Shown here: piece by piece, positions 24,531-37,249 of the stretch | How positions within the stretch are numbered: position 1 is the stretch's first letter | Layout: each line of letters opens with the position of its first letter | Source: Blasia pusilla | Lineage: Eukaryota; Marchantiophyta; Marchantiopsida; Blasiales | Assembly (NCBI GenBank): GCA_050084515.1 | Contig: CM114272.1 | Coordinates: 60,698,001-60,762,000, forward strand | Direction of reading: 5' to 3' | Length of the DNA stretch: 64,000 bases | The notes under the pieces: generated by a model | What the model was told of the DNA's origin: nothing | Seen by the model: the letters and a program-made list of their open reading frames with translations, nothing else | Databases searched by the model: none | Translations under genes and position numbers: made by a program

Positions 24531-24829
24531 TGGCACGCTCTATCGCGGGTCTAGCGGGCATCTCTGCCATCCTAGCAGCCGCAACCTGCCATGAATCTGA
24601 CGTGGACGGCCCGAGCATCCGCTCCAAGGGCAGTTCCATCACCTCCTCTGCAATCACCTCTGAACGTGATGCAAGAACTCCAACTCCATGCTCACATAGC
24701 ATAGCAGCCAACCAAAAAACCTCAGCGGACGTACCTCCCAACGTCATAACATCGGAAGCAGAAAATAAAGGAGCGCGGTACACAACGGTGGCCGCCCTCA
24801 ACAACGTGCTCGACACATGCCCCTCCTAA

Positions 24830-26700
24830 GCATTAGAAATAAGAGTCATCACACTTGCTTCTCCCATCGCCCTCCGTGCTTGCACACCAACAACATCACC
24901 AACTCTCCAGGAACTCTGATCAAGATCCATCGATGGGGTCCTCATCGCCTCCGACAACGTGAAAGATTGAGGAAGCCTAGTATGTTTCGTGGCTTTTCCT
25001 TGCTATGGATCCCACTCTACGGCTGCTTCACACGTCACAACTACAACAACCTCCATTTGGGCAACCCCGCACATCCAACCAGGATCCTCCATGTCTCTGG
25101 CTGCTCCATATGATGTCGATGCCACGGATTCGGCATTGGGTAACCTCAATGCCATAGCGGCAATCTGCTCCTGTAGTTGCTGTATCTGAGCAGCCATCCC
25201 AACCTCACGCCCGGCGTCTCCCTCAACGCGTCTAGGTGGTGGGACTCTACCTCCTCCACGGGCAGCTCCACCATCCTATTGGAAAACTCTAGCTCCTCGT
25301 CCCCCAACGGGACCACATGGTGCACGACCTCTAGCCCCACTCGGATCGGCTATTCGCTTTGGTGCCCTCTCTGACCCTCGGTCCGGACGTAACTTAGGAT
25401 GTAAACTAAAACACCTGGCGCATGTATGACCATACCTTTGACAATAGTCACATTGATAACGCACATTGATGGTGTTGTTGCAGCACCATCTCCTCCTCCA
25501 TGCTAACGCACACGTCTATGACCCTGACGAGTGCAATTGCGTTGATGATGGGCTCCACCACATGACCAACAAGTAATAGTAGGTGGCTGCTGTTGAGCCG
25601 CATATGAAGGCACATGTCTCTGTGGCACGGCTTCCCGCTATCCTCCCTGAGCTTGTGGCGCCATAGTCAACCTATCTAGGAGTCCACGTTGCTGCACAAG
25701 TCGTGCAGACAATCGTGACTGCTCTTGCCTAGAACCCATGGTGGCTACGCTCTCCTCCGCCATGTTGCGCTCAATATTCTCGACGGTCCTAAAAACATCT
25801 CTCAAAGTAGGAGAGATGTTCATAAGAAGCACCCCCTCCCGTACCCGTGACCGTAGGGTCCGGTCCAACATCGCGTACCATGACTAGATAGCCTGAATCT
25901 TCGTCACCCCCTGAGTGACGTTGATCAATCAGCGCAAGTGAGTGTAAGCCTCATGCAAACTCTCACCCGGGCGCCTCTAGAAGTCGTGGATGCTCCGCAA
26001 CTTCTTCGTCCATACCCCTTGGTAGCTCGCCCTCAACTCAGCAAAGAACTCAACCACGGGGTTGAACGTAGGACGAACCCGACTAGATGGTGCAACTGAT
26101 CCAATGCGAGTGACCCCTCCTATAACATCACTAGTGGAAGCGGAAGTAGCCTCTCTTGACTCCTCCTCCTCATTTGGGAATGGCTCCTTCCATGACACAT
26201 AGTGTGGATCTTAGTAGAGTCGCCATGCCTCAATCTTCTGGCCATATCTATGGGAGAACTCTTGGAAATCGTCCATGGGCTCCCCCTCTAAATGCTGGAA
26301 CATACCATTCCATGTTGTAAACGGGTTGAAATCTCTAGAGCTCCTAGCCCGCTGTGAGTCACACCAACTCCTAAACTCCGCAATGAAGTCGTGTAGCACT
26401 ATAGTGCCTACGGCACCCAAAAACCTACGCGGTCCTCTACTCCGGTCGTCCATCTCGTACGCCCAACTGGTAGGACCACTAAATGTGTATGGTGGATCAC
26501 TAACACACTCCTCTATATGCTCCCCTTCGTCTGAAGATGACACAGAAGGAGATCGAGGTGGTCTCTCACGTGGAGACCCTCGAAATCTTGCACCACTCCG
26601 GGTAAACCCTCCAGAGCTACTCTCAGGTCCACTACCTCGTCTCTCAAAATCCCGAAAGGACGTCGTGATGACCCTCGTGCCCCTCTCACACGATCACTCT
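24830..26700 (-). pseudogene. Gag with two zinc knuckles (copy 1)
   Basis: Capsid-like frames at 26543-26211 (DRSRGPRRFLGAVGTIVLHD and SWCDSQRARSSRDFNPF) and 26198-25638 (WKEPFPNEEEE, FFAELRASYQGVW) are followed by two zinc knuckles. CWSCGGAHHQRNC is near 25550, and CDYCQRYGHTCARC, with CX2CX4HX4C spacing, is near 25430. A Ser/Thr-rich linker leads to the protease. Stops separate the pieces. Confidence 0.8.
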
Positions 26701-28010
26701 CAATCTCACGAGTAATCCCTCAATCACTTAAACTAAACATGCGGCACTCAATCTATACTCTCTCACTAAGACCTTTGTTGTACGGCAACAAGCAACGTGG
26801 TGCGGCAAATCAACCGATCTATCATCTCATCGACAAACCATCCTCAACTCTGGACATCCCACACAGGTCTATGTCTCTTAAACCCATACATCATCAATGC
26901 TCCTAACATTAGCACAAAACCCAATATCCCAAATAACTTCCCAATATCCGAAAATCCCTCACATGTGCAGGGTAAGTGACCAAAGTGGGTAATCTGACAA
27001 TAATGTCGATGTCGCTCCTCAGACAGTTCAAATCTCGACCCAAACTCGGTCGTGAAGAAAAATCCTCCAATCAGAAAGTTGTACTCCTCTCATACTAACG
27101 CTGCTTAAACCTCCTCGATGTGCGGTGCAGGTCCAGCGGTCCGGTGTGGCACTCGCGGCACGGAACGGCTACAAACGGCACGACACTCGGCGACATACCC
27201 TCCTCAATCAACAATTCACATGCTCTGCACCTTAGTGAAGGAGCGGCTCCGCGATCGAGACAGTGCAGTGCGGCCACATGCAGCACGACGCGAAAATCGG
27301 CGGCGCGTTGCGGCTACAGACGTCATGGCACGATACTCGATCATCGTTGAGCGGCTACCAATCCCAACATAGCAACATGAAATGAAAACTCAAACACCAT
27401 AACTCGAGGTCATCTGCCATCACTGGTTGATGACAAAAATATGATGACGATGGCGGCCAAATCAAAGTACATGGTGGCGGCGCAAGTCAGAGAATCAATG
27501 ATGATCGTGGAAGACCCTCCACTCCGTAATGGCGGCAATGGCAACCAAAGGGTGGACAACGGCCAAATGCGGCTCTAAGTAGCGCTAGGCGACAGCAACG
27601 GCCGACGGTGGATGATGGACCATTGACGGTGACGGTTGACCATTCATGATGAAGGTTGACCATCGGCGGTGATAGTTGACCGTTGATGGTGACTATGACG
27701 CGGCGGCTGGTTTAGGGTTTGAACAATTTAACCCTAAAAATCGCCTAGCAATGGAAATTTTGCAAGATTGACCATAACTTTTTGCTCACAACTTCAAATT
27801 GCAGACCATTGTTGCACAATGTGCATAGCTTTACGATCTATAAGCGTATCAAAAAATATTTAGAATTAAACATTCTTGTAAAAACTGACAGGGACTGTCG
27901 TAAAGCCCAACGTCTCTTTCTCCTACACAAAATTTGGTGGCGCTTCCGCGCTGATTTCTCCCAATGAAAATGTAAAACCTATAAAAATACAAAATCAGTA
28001 AGCTACATGG
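26700..28010 (-). other. Leader of gypsy copy 1
   Basis: Between gag and LTR. It contains a GC-rich section (about 27110-27320), comparable in position to the GC-rich leader of copy 3, and short imperfect repeats of a GGTTGACCAT...GGTGA unit at 27600-27700. No gene seen. Confidence 0.5.
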
Positions 28011-28717
28011 TGTTCCCGATAGCACCGACATGGGGCAACCCGCCCCCATAATCAATCCCTTTCAGAAATTGGGCAGCGCTTCTCCGCGCCACTCTTCCAC
28101 ATGAAAAATCGGCAAATGCAAGCATCACAAGTAAGCGGCTCTTGCTCCGGTTAGCACTCCCATGAACCGCTGAACCGGGAATACGATCCCCAACCTGCAA
28201 AACCAGCGAGTGACCAGCGAGCTCCCCCATGAAGCTCTCTTACTTACTCACTCACTCATTCTCTCTTTGTAAAATAAGATCAAATCTCTCTCACAACACT
28301 ATAGTTCTTACATGTGTCTCTCAATGTCAAACCAAACCCACTCTCCTAATGAGAGGCTTGGGTTACACACACAAGGCAAGCAAGACCAGAGGTTCAACAA
28401 AGAGATAATGAGCTCTCAAGCTCTCTCTCCTTGAGGTATACCCCTCCCCTCTCCCAAGCTCTCTCCATGGTAACCCATGCTCCCAAGTCACCTCCTTGGT
28501 TGTTGACCTGATGTAGGAGGTCAATGGCCACTTACCAAAAATAGAAATTCGATCATATACTCAAAATGTTACTCATCTAAAATAGTAAGTTCCTTATCAT
28601 GGCCCCGGGAAACGTGAGAGAGTAGGTTTCCCAGGGCCTCAACCTACTGAGCGTGTCCTCCACTACTCACAAAGGCGCTCTACTAGATCTCGCCGATCTA
28701 TATTAAAAAACGTGACA
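28010..28717 (-). repeat. 5' LTR of gypsy copy 1
   Basis: Starts TGTCACG (complement of 28711-28717) and runs through ATAGATCGGCGAGATCTAGT. It shares order and sequence with the LTR fragments at 28724, 43060 and 46511. The inner boundary is approximate. Confidence 0.7.
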
Positions 28718-28723
28718 CCTCGT

Positions 28724-31700
28724 ATAACTTGAGAGAGGATGTTTCCATTTGGTTTTGGCTCCTTTGGAGGTAAATCAAGGAATTTACTATTTAATGTAAG
28801 TTTCTCTTAGAAGCATAGTTGACTTTGAGTTTTGGAAAGTAGCACTTGACCCCTTACAACATGTCAAGTTCCAATGAAGTAACATGCAAGCATAGGTTAT
28901 TATGGAGACATTGGGAGAGGGAAGGGGTATATCCAAAGAGAGGGAGCCTTGGAGCTCGTACTCTATCACTTGAACCTCTTGGCATGAGGCTGCAGAGCTA
29001 TGGTTCTCCTTGCCTTATGAGTAACCCAAGCTTCTTATTAAGAGAATGGATTTGATTTGACATAAGAGAGAGGTAGCGATCGTGTGCACCCTTGTAGTGA
29101 TCTTCATGAGAGAACAAAGGATCGAGAGCATTATAATTCATGAGCTTGCTAATTGTTCATTGGTATTGCATATTGGGGACCGTGTTCCCTTTTTAGTGAC
29201 TCATGGGAGTACTCACAAGAATAAATCCGCTCAATTGTGTGCATTTTGTGTCCATTCTTTGTGCAAGAGAAAGGTGCCCGAAAGCGTTGCCCGATTTTGA
29301 GTGTAATTTAAGTATGGGATCATGTTTGCAATGCTTGGGCTCTTGAAAGCATATTGTAGGTTTTTTTCTCATGTAATAGATTCAAATTTTTTTTGCGGAA
29401 GGAACCTATGTACAAGAAATATGTATTTTTCAAACGAGTTGCAATCGCTCGTTGTACAACAATTGCCTCGAGTTTCAAATGAAAGGTTGGATAATGGAGT
29501 TGATTTCATAACAATGTAGATCACAAGGTCATGCACATTGTCAAAAAAAAAAGGATGGGAGATTTTGATGCTTGAGTGTAAATTTATGCCCACTTGCACG
29601 AGGATGCTATAGCCACTGTGTGAGTGTACCAATTCCTAAAATGAGTTATGAGGAATATAGGAAAGTAAAATGCTTGTTATTTTTAGTGGGTACTCCCAAG
29701 GAAAAGTTGTTATTTGAAGGTGACAACTTTATTTGATGGATGTTGACCTAAGATTATTGGACTTAGTAGAGTAAGAAGCCAAATTGGAGCAAACTTACAA
29801 AATGGGAAAATTGGGAATTAACCGGTATTTAGAAGGGATGAAGTAAGTAAAAATCTCTTTATCGTTTAAATTATGGATTTTTTAAATAATCCAAAAATTT
29901 GGAGGTACGTATTGGAAAACCTATTAGCCATATTACCGCAATTGTTTGTCATTCATCTGTGGTATTGAGCACTAGTGTTGAGTTATCGACAACCAATCAA
30001 CGTTGTCGGCATCGTTAAGAGTAGTCTATACGTCTTGTCATCAATCACTACCCACTCATTAATAGCAAGTACCAACCAATGATATTTGATCAATGTTTAG
30101 ATGATGGGTTTGAGTTTCAAGTTTTTTTTTCTGCTACGCCTGGTGATTGATAGCCGCTCGACATCAATCGAGTATTTTACCGTGACGTCATAACCAAAAT
30201 GATTTCCGTATCATGCAACTCATGGTTGCACCACAATATCACGATCAAACTAATATAAATGGCAAGACATTTAATGATGATACGTAAAAAAAATCCCCTT
30301 CTTCATTGTAAAAACATACCACGCTCCTTAACATTGGTGTTGCTCTGTGATCGCGTATTGCAATACGGATTTTTTTTACGTATCATCATTAAATGTCTTT
30401 CCATTTATAGTAGTTCAATTGCATCAAACCGCACCAAGGAAGATTGGCAATTGTCAACATCAAAGAGTACGACAATCTGAATGGGAGGGATGGTGTTCAC
30501 GACCAAATTATGGCCAAGTTTGCAATTGGTAAGGATCAACATTGACATTCTCTTAAGGTTAATCATTTGGTATTTTGTCATGCACGTGCGAGATATTAGA
30601 GCACCTTTGATTTACAAAAGGGATTTTGGGATATTGGATATCTGATGTGGTCGTAGTTGGGTTTGTAATGATGTTTTAATCCTTGATGTGTGTGGGTAGT
30701 GGACATAGACATGTGTTGGATGTATATAATTTTTGTTATTCTATGTTGATGAGAAGATAGACTAACATACGATTTTCACCATGCCTCTTGTTGCCGCATT
30801 ATACACATCTTAGTGGGAGGGAGTGTAGATTGAGTGCCACACATTTTGGCTTTGAGTGATTTAGGAATTACTCGGAAGGTTGAGAGTGATTGTGGGAGGG
30901 GTCATGAGGGTCATCACAACATCCTATTAGAACTTTGAGAGGGGAGGTGGTGCATTTGAGATTAGCCTCAAAGGATTTACCCTGACTGGCGTGAGATTTC
31001 AAGAGTCTCCATATGAGGGACCATCTTGACCTCCTTATGTGTCTTCCTCCAACGAGGGAGAGGTCTTAGAGGAGGAGTATGTATGTGCATACTACACATA
31101 TTGATAAGTCTAATCATTTGGTATACAAGATGGACGATTGGGATATAGGAGCACCTAGGTTTCCGGGAGCAATGGGTACAATCGAATTACACGATTTCAT
31201 CATAAAATTTAGGAGTTTGTGTGATTCGCAGAGGGCTCGAAACTCAAGAGAGTTGAACCCTTAATGGCATGGAATAATACATTCCAACACCTAGAAGGGA
31301 TACCCATGAACGACTATCATGAGTTCTCCCATAGGTTCACGCCAAAGATTTAGGCCTAGAGACTCTATTAAGACCGATATTACGTATCATGGATTGAGCC
31401 ATTTTCAAATGAGGAGGAGGATCTAGAGGAGGCTACTTCCTCCACTATTAGCTAGTGATAATCATGGAGGGTTGAGTTGGATTGGAGAAGTTGCATCATC
31501 CAATTGGGTTCGTTCTAGGTTCAACCTTGTGATTAAGTTCTTTTTGGAGTTGAGGAGGAACTACCATGGGGTAAGAATTGAATTTGTTGAGCATCCATGA
31601 CTTCCATAGGTACTCGGGGATGAGTTTGTGAGAAGCATTTACTCACCTACATTTGTTGATCAGTGTCGCTCAAGGGGTAATAGAGGCCCATATCATTCAT

Positions 31701-32490
31701 CCATGATATATAATGTTGGAGTGAGACGTGAAGAGACGAGTGAGGGATGCCACCCTCGTGCGATGCACTTTACCTACTTTGAGAGATTTATTTGATGTAG
31801 CCAAGTGCATTGAGCACAACATCGCCAAGGAGGGTATGGCAACCTTGAGTTACATTTACAAGATGTCGCCAGTGTCTGCACCGCTAGTGTAGCAATGAGT
31901 ATCGAGAGAGAGATAAGTATGGCATCCTCGACCTAGAGAGGTTACTTCGAGTATGTGCCATAGAGACCTATATCATCATACATGGGTCAAAAATATCCAA
32001 GAGTTCTTTGTTGGGCATGTGGTGGAGCCCATTTTTAGTAGGATTGCACATACCCATCAAGGTAGTGGATGCGTGGCCTAGCTTATGGGAGTAGATGGCC
32101 CCCATGAGGAGGGTTCTAATCTGACCATTGTAAATGGTATGGCCATATGCGCTATGTGTTTAGCCTACACCATGAGCTAAGTCTTGATCGAGTGTTAGAG
32201 AGGGCATCACAACAAGTCTGGGGTCTAGGGTGTAAGAAGGGCAAGGGGTCATGCGCTATATGATCTTTGTAGGGGGGGCGAGGAGTTGGATACACCAATA
32301 GGGGAGGTGGTTATGCCCATGGAGGAGGTAGAGGTGTGCCACCTATAGGAGTCGAGAGGGACTCTAGGTGTGAAGTTGGGATGGTTGCTTGGTTAGAGCA
32401 ATTATAGCAACCAATTTTCAAGAGGATGTTGAGGTTATCGGATGTCATATCAATGGCATCAACTTCATATAGATCAGCAAGGGATGTGTA
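28724..32490 (+). mobile_element. Ty3/gypsy copy 2, LTR plus gag, heavily decayed and AT-rich
   Basis: An LTR fragment (28724-29330) lies head to head with the LTR of copy 1. Gag follows from about 30850 to 32480. MDDWDIGAPRFPGAMGTIEL (31130-31190) and SLCDSQRARNSRELNP match Gag of copy 1, then stops abound. A knuckle remnant LCWACGGAHF lies near 32010. Pol is not present. Compared with the GC-rich copy 3 the coding region is strongly depleted of CpG, consistent with deamination of methylated cytosines. Confidence 0.8.
30243..30425. repeat. Foldback (inverted repeat) insert in gypsy copy 2
   Basis: The left arm 30243-30296 and right arm 30367-30425 are complementary over about 55 bases, with core ACATTTAATGATGATACGTA in the left arm. 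A loop of about 70 bases separates them. It resembles a foldback element or MITE; no coding sequence. Confidence 0.8.
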
Positions 32491-35261
32491 GGATCCTATT
32501 TTTAGTTAATTTAATTTTTAGTCTTTACTCAAAAGTACCCTACATCTTTTATCTAATCTAAGAATTAATTTTTTGATTTTATAATCCCATAATTCCACAT
32601 GGCCTATGTGGCCACGCACCATATAAGTCATTACCCAACGGATCATAATTATTTTTTTATTGTGCGTAGAAGACTAAACCTTTATATTACTGTCGACGAA
32701 AATGTTATTATTGTGTTATGAACTCTCATTATTCGCTAAACATCGAATACCTTTAACGTAAGTGTCATGCATGCAAATCTACCAACTTTTACTTTGACTT
32801 TGGTTTGTGTTAAAATTTTCATTGACATACATATCACACTTATTTAGAGCACACATGGTTTAATTATTTGAAGGAGTCATAAAATATTTAAAAACTACTT
32901 AATATTACAATTTTACACCTATTTGTTTTAAGCATATTAATTCAAAGAAAATTTTGATTAGTGACAAATTATAGCATAGGTAGATATTCTTCCCATTTGA
33001 AGAAAATTTTGAGAACTCACTAAGCATTTTATATACATGATTACTCTCCATTGACAATGGTATTATAGTGCAAAGCATGTGATCTAAATGGGACCAATAA
33101 TCATGTTGCCTGAATTGTTTTTTGAAAACAAATTTTCACCCATGCTAACAAATATTTTTGGGTTGCCCCCATGGCCATGAATTAGGCATAGAGGTCTTGG
33201 AAATTCTAGAAGAAATCCTCCCTTGATAGTTTAAATATTAAAATTTAATAGCTATGAGTCAAATTGCAATAGTAAGAATGTATATACATAACAAGAAGAA
33301 TCTAAGCCTTGATCAATCTCCCTAAGTTGCCTACCTATACTAGAGTGCATCAATTATTTACTCAAGGTGAGTCCAAAGCTCAAACGTGAAATACGACCAA
33401 ACATGCATTACAATTAGTTTTTGGTTGAAGGACTTGAGCGAATCCCAATATGAGGGAGATTGTCCCCCCTATGTACTTCAAGGGTTCTCTAAGGAAATCC
33501 CACCTTTCCTAGTGGCCTACATCAGGCCCTTGATTTTGGCCCTCAACCAAAACATGGTGTGTGACTCGTAGACTGGCATTTGACTAGTTCCCTATCAAGT
33601 GGCTGGGTGCATGCTTCTTACAGATTAGACAACTCTTGGCTCTAAAAATATATCTTGGATCTTGGATATGTGCTTCGTTTGTCTCATGGCTAGCACCCTT
33701 CTTAACTCCTCATTTGGTACCTCATGACTGTCTTTTCGCCCTTTGCGTTTCATGACTAGTTTTGTACATGTGGTGTCTTACCTATCTTGACTACTCACGT
33801 GTTTCTTGCTTCTTGCCCTTGATTTGGTGCTTGGCCCCAAGATCTAAGACCTTGCTTGCCTTGCCTTTGTCCCTACAAGTATTTACACTTCTTTCTCACG
33901 CAAGGCTAGTCACATATGCACGTCTCGAGTAGCGTTAGTCCCATGGCCAGTCTCGTTGCCCTTCATAGTCTTGCAACTAGCTAGTCTAAGTTCCACATTT
34001 GGTGGGTCACACCAAGGTCTTTCCTCCTTGGACTCGTGATCATGACTCCCCAAATGTCCGCTAGCGTGGGCATCGTAGACTTAGCTATCCACGACGACAA
34101 GTCTCTCTTATCTAGAAAGATTTATCCCATAGTATCTTGTGAGGTGGAATTAATGGTCACAAAGCCATGTCGAAAGGTCAAACAAACCTAATGCTATATA
34201 GTTATAAGATTAGACATTTATAAGTATGCGTGTTGCATCACTATTGATCGATAGCGTATTAGCAGGACCCCGGTTAAGATTAGGGTTGGAGTTCTAGAAC
34301 CGCAAAGTACACTAGATTATTTTTCAACCTCTTGTTTACGTGTACAACCTCTTCTCCTTATATATGGCCAAGAGACGGGGAACTATGAATCAAATGTTAC
34401 ACAAGAAGGTCAATTAAGATATCTTAGTGTACACTACTCAATTGAGAGCATATGATGAGAAGGAAGTAGATAGATCTAATATTCCTCCAAGAAATTAAAA
34501 GCCAAAAATTCCATAGGCTTGGAAGGTCATGTGGTCTTCATTTTTTTTGAGAGAATTTAATGCAAAGTGGTTGGATCTTTTAGAAGACATGTAGACAATG
34601 TACGAGAAAAAGTTAATTTGCTAAAGATGGCTCCCATAAGCTACACCAACTCTGCATATACAAATCAAGCCAAATGAAATGAGCATATGAAGCTTACTTG
34701 GCTAGGCTAGGCTAAGTGCTATTTTCTGTGGTTGCTTCCATTTGATTAATGGTGTTCCAATGCTATTACTAACAATTCTTTGGAGTTGATAAACAAACTA
34801 GAGTAGCATCTCAACTAACGTAGAAGGTAAGCCCTTTTTTGCAATATGCTTATTTCACTAAATCCAAATTTATACTAAGAGGTTGTACTTGACCACTCAA
34901 GGATAATTCCTCTAGAAGGTGAGTGTACAACTCATCCATATCTCTCCACCATGATTATTTAATCCTACTTGCATCGGGGACATATGTTGAGGATTCTTAA
35001 CTTTTATTATACAAGTTAGATCCTTATCTTAAATTGATTATGTAAAACTACACAAATACTCTCAACCAAGTTCTTTTGCAAGGGTAGAGTAGCCTCTAAA
35101 TCCTTTGAAATACGATCTCTCAACATATTGATGTTTTGATAGTTTCTAACCCTTATCTTATATTTCATGCATTCTAGATAACCACCATGCGGGTAGATTC
35201 AGATAAGCAAGTATCATATGGATCTTCTAAGAATGTTGAAGCATTTAAGGCATGATTCTCT

Positions 35262-35482
35262 AATTGGTTGGTGCCCGTGTTATGCACGGGTGATCTTCAA
35301 ATTAAAAAAATCCCTCCGATCCTCATTTACCTTCCTCATTTAATTGTCTCCTCTTAAATGAACTCCCTCTCTTAAAGTGACATATGTCAACACCATAAAA
35401 CCCCCTAGAGGATAGATATCAACACTTAAGGAGGTTTCCTCTAACCCCATCCTCTTTTAATTTATATAGATTATAATAGAAG
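35262..35482 (-). mobile_element. Helitron-like non-autonomous element, copy B
   Basis: On the - strand it begins TCTATATAAATTAAAAGAGG near 35475, passes GATGGGGTTAGAGG and ACATATGTC, and ends with a hairpin (CCCGTGCATAACACGGG, complement of about 35275-35291) followed by CACCAACCAATTAG. It pairs with copy A at 22129-22370. The hairpin about 10 nt from the end fits Helitrons; a canonical CTRR end is not clear. Confidence 0.45.
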
Positions 35483-36861
35483 CAAGTTTAGAATTCACTA
35501 TATTACCATCACTACTAACATCTACAAACTTATATCATAAAATATTGGTCACGTTGGCAAGATTAAATAATATGTTTGCCTAAAAGTATAGTTGGTGGAT
35601 CTTTTGAAGTAATCTTGACTTATTGCACAAATTGGGACATTTCCATGATCTTCACAAGAGAATATATTTCTGAAAAGACTTATGGATCAACAAGTTACTC
35701 AAAGTTTTCACCACTTGTAAGAAAAATTTATGATTTCTCTTCGTGATAATATAGGAGTTAATATATTCTCTTGCAAGGTTGCAAAAGCGTACTTCCTCTC
35801 CAGAGACCAAGACCAAAATTTTGGGGATTTATGGGCTATGGTAAGTTAAAGCCTATTTTTGCAATGTACGATCTCTATTGTGTATGTATTGGCTAACATT
35901 CCTAGAATCCAATGTTTTAGTATTACAATTTGTGAGAGAGATCTCTCTATTTAGAATGCAAAAGAAATGAGATCTCCCAATAGATTAATGACAAAACATT
36001 TGGATGATGTTCTTATGATTGCTTGACAAGGAAAGGTCTACCTTTTCATAATACATCAGAGCTCCAAGTACATGAAGGGAAGTGATCGTTGGCTCACAAC
36101 TAGTGTAAGGCCTAGCCAAGTATTGGCAAGTATGTGTTAGAAACTTGATAACAATCAATGAGCAATATAGTACTTGTATTTAGGGCTACAAGTAAGAATG
36201 GAAGTAGAAGTAGAAGGCTTATTGAAGCAAGTCTTTATTTATTTATCTTTAAAAACCAGTTTGAATTCTAAGGTATTGGAAATTAGATATCCATAAAAAA
36301 TTTAGAAATGCATGGGTAGAAACTTTCATATTCATAAATTATTCAAATTTATTTTGAGATAAGTTCCACCCATCTTACAATCACCGCATAGAAAAGAAAA
36401 ATCTTAATTTCCAAAAAATATATTTGATTGAAAATATGTGAGAGTTACAATAATCAATATTATAAAGGACGACCTTATATGCATAACAAGACAAAATAAT
36501 GAGATAATAAGAAGAAATAGTACCAAGCTTGCAGTTTTATCCCCTAATTTACATATGATATTTTGGGAAGGGAAAATGAAATTGAAAGGAAGAGAAAAAT
36601 AAATTAAGATTAACTCATGATTTAAATAATGTGTGTTATGTTGGTGGGAGGAGTGGAGGGGAAGGAGTAGGTATTTTTTAATCTCTTATGGAAGGGTGGA
36701 ATTATTTAGGGGAGCGAGATATTATTTAAATCTTAATTGAGGAGTGAAATTCTTTTGAAGAGTGGAATAGAACTTTAAACTCTGAAACTTTAAAATTATA
36801 TTTTGAAATAAAAAATCATTTATGGATGCGAGCACGTTCATTAGTGAATGAATGATAAACC

Positions 36862-37045
36862 TCAATAAAAATGCATGATGGAAAACCATCGGAAATACAA
36901 AAGAGAAGGACTCAAAGAATCAAGTACTCGAAGGTCACAACCAAGGGGCAGGGGCATTCGACTAAACTCACTAAAAGAAAAAACTGAAAAAATGATGCAC
37001 TTCGATGAAAACCTGTGATGGAAAACCCATTGGAAGACTCTCACT
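36862..37045 (+). repeat. Dispersed repeat family member
   Basis: GATGGAAAACCATCGGAAAT followed by ACTCAAAGAATCAAGTACTC, with a second partial copy of the first part at about 36990-37035. The same string occurs inverted at 39505-39600 and partly at 12783 and 59845. Confidence 0.7.
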
Positions 37046-37249
37046 TTATCTAACAATCCAAAGTGTCTGGTTACATTAATACTTAATAATCCTCATTAAC
37101 TAATCATATACACCCTCTCTAGAATTCAATTAAAACCTCAAATGAGGGTTTGGCTTATAATTAGTAATGCTCATCGAATAATACTCCAAAAGATCACATC
37201 CATAATTAGTAATTACGGAGAAGCGTATTTGTGATTCATAATACCGATT

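Larger units (their letters stand above)
22390..28717 (-). mobile_element. Ty3/gypsy retrotransposon, copy 1 (gag-PR-MTase only, degenerate)
   Basis: The element is read right to left. The 5' LTR starts TGTCACG at 28717, followed by a leader, gag (about 26700-24830), protease (about 24530-24080) and a cytosine methyltransferase region (24066-22520). No reverse transcriptase, RNase H or integrase follows: the sequence leaves the element near 22400 and runs into the Helitron-like repeat. No 3' LTR was found. Protein order and sequence match copy 3 (46511-55410). All frames are interrupted. Confidence 0.85.
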
